This document shows, piece by piece, positions 63,241-64,000 of a stretch of 64,000 nt of DNA (the first letter of the stretch is position 1; each line of letters starts with the position of its first letter). This stretch comes from Undaria pinnatifida. Its lineage: Eukaryota > Sar > Phaeophyceae > Laminariales > Alariaceae. The position numbers and the translations under genes are program-made. The notes below the pieces were generated by a model. That model did not search any database, was not told the origin of the DNA, and saw only the letters and a list, made by a program, of their open reading frames with translations. The DNA lies in the NCBI GenBank assembly GCA_012845835.1, contig JABAKD010000017.1, forward strand, positions 4,648,867-4,712,866. Direction: 5' to 3'.

Positions 63241-63650
63241 CAATCCAATGAAAAAACCCGTGGCGCCCGGGCATACACCAAAAAAAGGTGCAAAAACAAA
63301 ATGGTCTATTTCTGACGATTGTGGGTTAAAGGATTCTCGTTATCCAGAGTATACTTCACGCTGGAAGCGCAATCGGATGGACAAAAACCCGTGGTCCAGG
63401 ATTACAGTTTTTTTCACGAAGGAAGTGAATGGACGATTCGACCGTTTTGGGTCAATCAGCCTCGTCCACCCAGAAAACGGTTCGAAAAAATATATCTGCT
63501 TCTAGATCGTGTAGCACGCGTCTCAATTAGCCGGAGACGCATTGAATCACTCGTGCGGGAGGTGAACACCTAGTACTAGTACCAATGCCCCCCCGCCCCC
63601 TCTTACCGAAACACCGGTCATTATGACAGGACACTATTAACATATTGAGT

Positions 63651-63923
63651 CATCCCATGGTAGGAGTTGCAGTTGTTAGATTAACTAATATTGTACCTGT
63701 CCGGTCGAGCTGCTCAAAGAGAGGAACTATAGGTTAGCCATCGATCAAGTCATTTCACCAGTACATATTAGGTTTTTGGACTACAGGGCACAGCAGCTTG
63801 GCCGGGTTGTGATGACGAATGCCTTCGAAGCCGTGTGGCATCGGGTGAGATATTGAGCTAGCTTTTCGTGTTAGGAGCTCAGGGACTGATGCTACAACTC
63901 CTACGGTTACCGTGGGATATCTT
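63651..63923 (+). mobile_element. Small inverted-repeat element, family F3
   Basis: Starts AGTCATCCCATGGTAGGAG, ends CCTACGGTTACCGTGGGAT. The interior has the F3 GACGAATGCCTTCGAAG and the TTAGGAGCTCAGGGAC palindrome region. Target duplication unclear. Confidence 0.75.
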
Positions 63924-64000
63924 CGAGAGAGGCAGTTGGTTTTGTGATCGGGTCGCACTTAAGGTTTGCTCAAAATCGGTTTTGGGGGAGTAATGGCAGA

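Noticed and set aside
1-64000. CRISPR arrays, rRNA, tRNA genes, bacterial operons
   Set aside because: No spaced direct repeats of CRISPR type, no rRNA-like blocks and no cloverleaf with convincing A and B boxes were seen.

Overview
The window is eukaryotic nuclear DNA: GT-AG introns, short exons separated by kilobases, many small inverted-repeat transposons, microsatellites and one decayed LTR element. There is no operon-like packing and no bacterial or organellar gene. An intron-rich genome with cysteine-rich secreted proteins and CAG-, CTA- and poly-C-rich repeats would suit a brown alga or related stramenopile, but nothing in the sequence proves the lineage.

Left half (about 1-35 kb): one large minus-strand gene. 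Its first recognised exon (35032-34915) encodes a signal peptide and stops in phase 1. Next come 22 exons, 32600 down to 1175, nearly all exactly 219 nt and in phase 1 at both ends. Each encodes one 73-residue module with ten or more cysteines. The module is itself two copies of a half-module with identical spacing, C-x4-C-x14-C-x9-CC, with Trp or an extra Cys four residues after the third Cys. All 22 copies lack stops and frameshifts. The visible part gives a secreted protein of about 1,640 residues with more than 220 cysteines. I recognise no known domain; closest superficially are WAP/granulin-type CC knots, whose spacing differs. The 3' end is not recognised and probably lies left of the window.

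The gene grew by duplication at four levels: half-module to module; exon plus intron (about 0.53 kb); a 2.06 or 2.59 kb two- or three-exon unit repeated five times between about 5.9 and 17.6 kb, the central copies nearly identical; and related exon types bracketing that block.

Middle (35-50 kb): a decayed tandem repeat of about 0.35-0.5 kb units (35.95-40.2 kb), then huge CTA trinucleotide arrays (41.4-43.45 kb) containing a 224-nt open island. Next are three copies of a composite repeat (43.7-49.8 kb; two direct, one inverted). These carry poly-C/poly-G runs and a roughly 118-bp minisatellite and end in a conserved leader plus ATG encoding MSFDEIFDLTAGVYF-like starts.

Right (50-64 kb): a decayed LTR retrotransposon (50.96-56.04 kb, minus strand) with a broken gag-position ORF, solitary fragments of the composite repeat, several small transposons and a few weak candidate exons. 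No confident gene was found there. Nested insertions with matching empty sites allow the relative ages of several transposon families to be read. All identities and boundaries were judged by eye.
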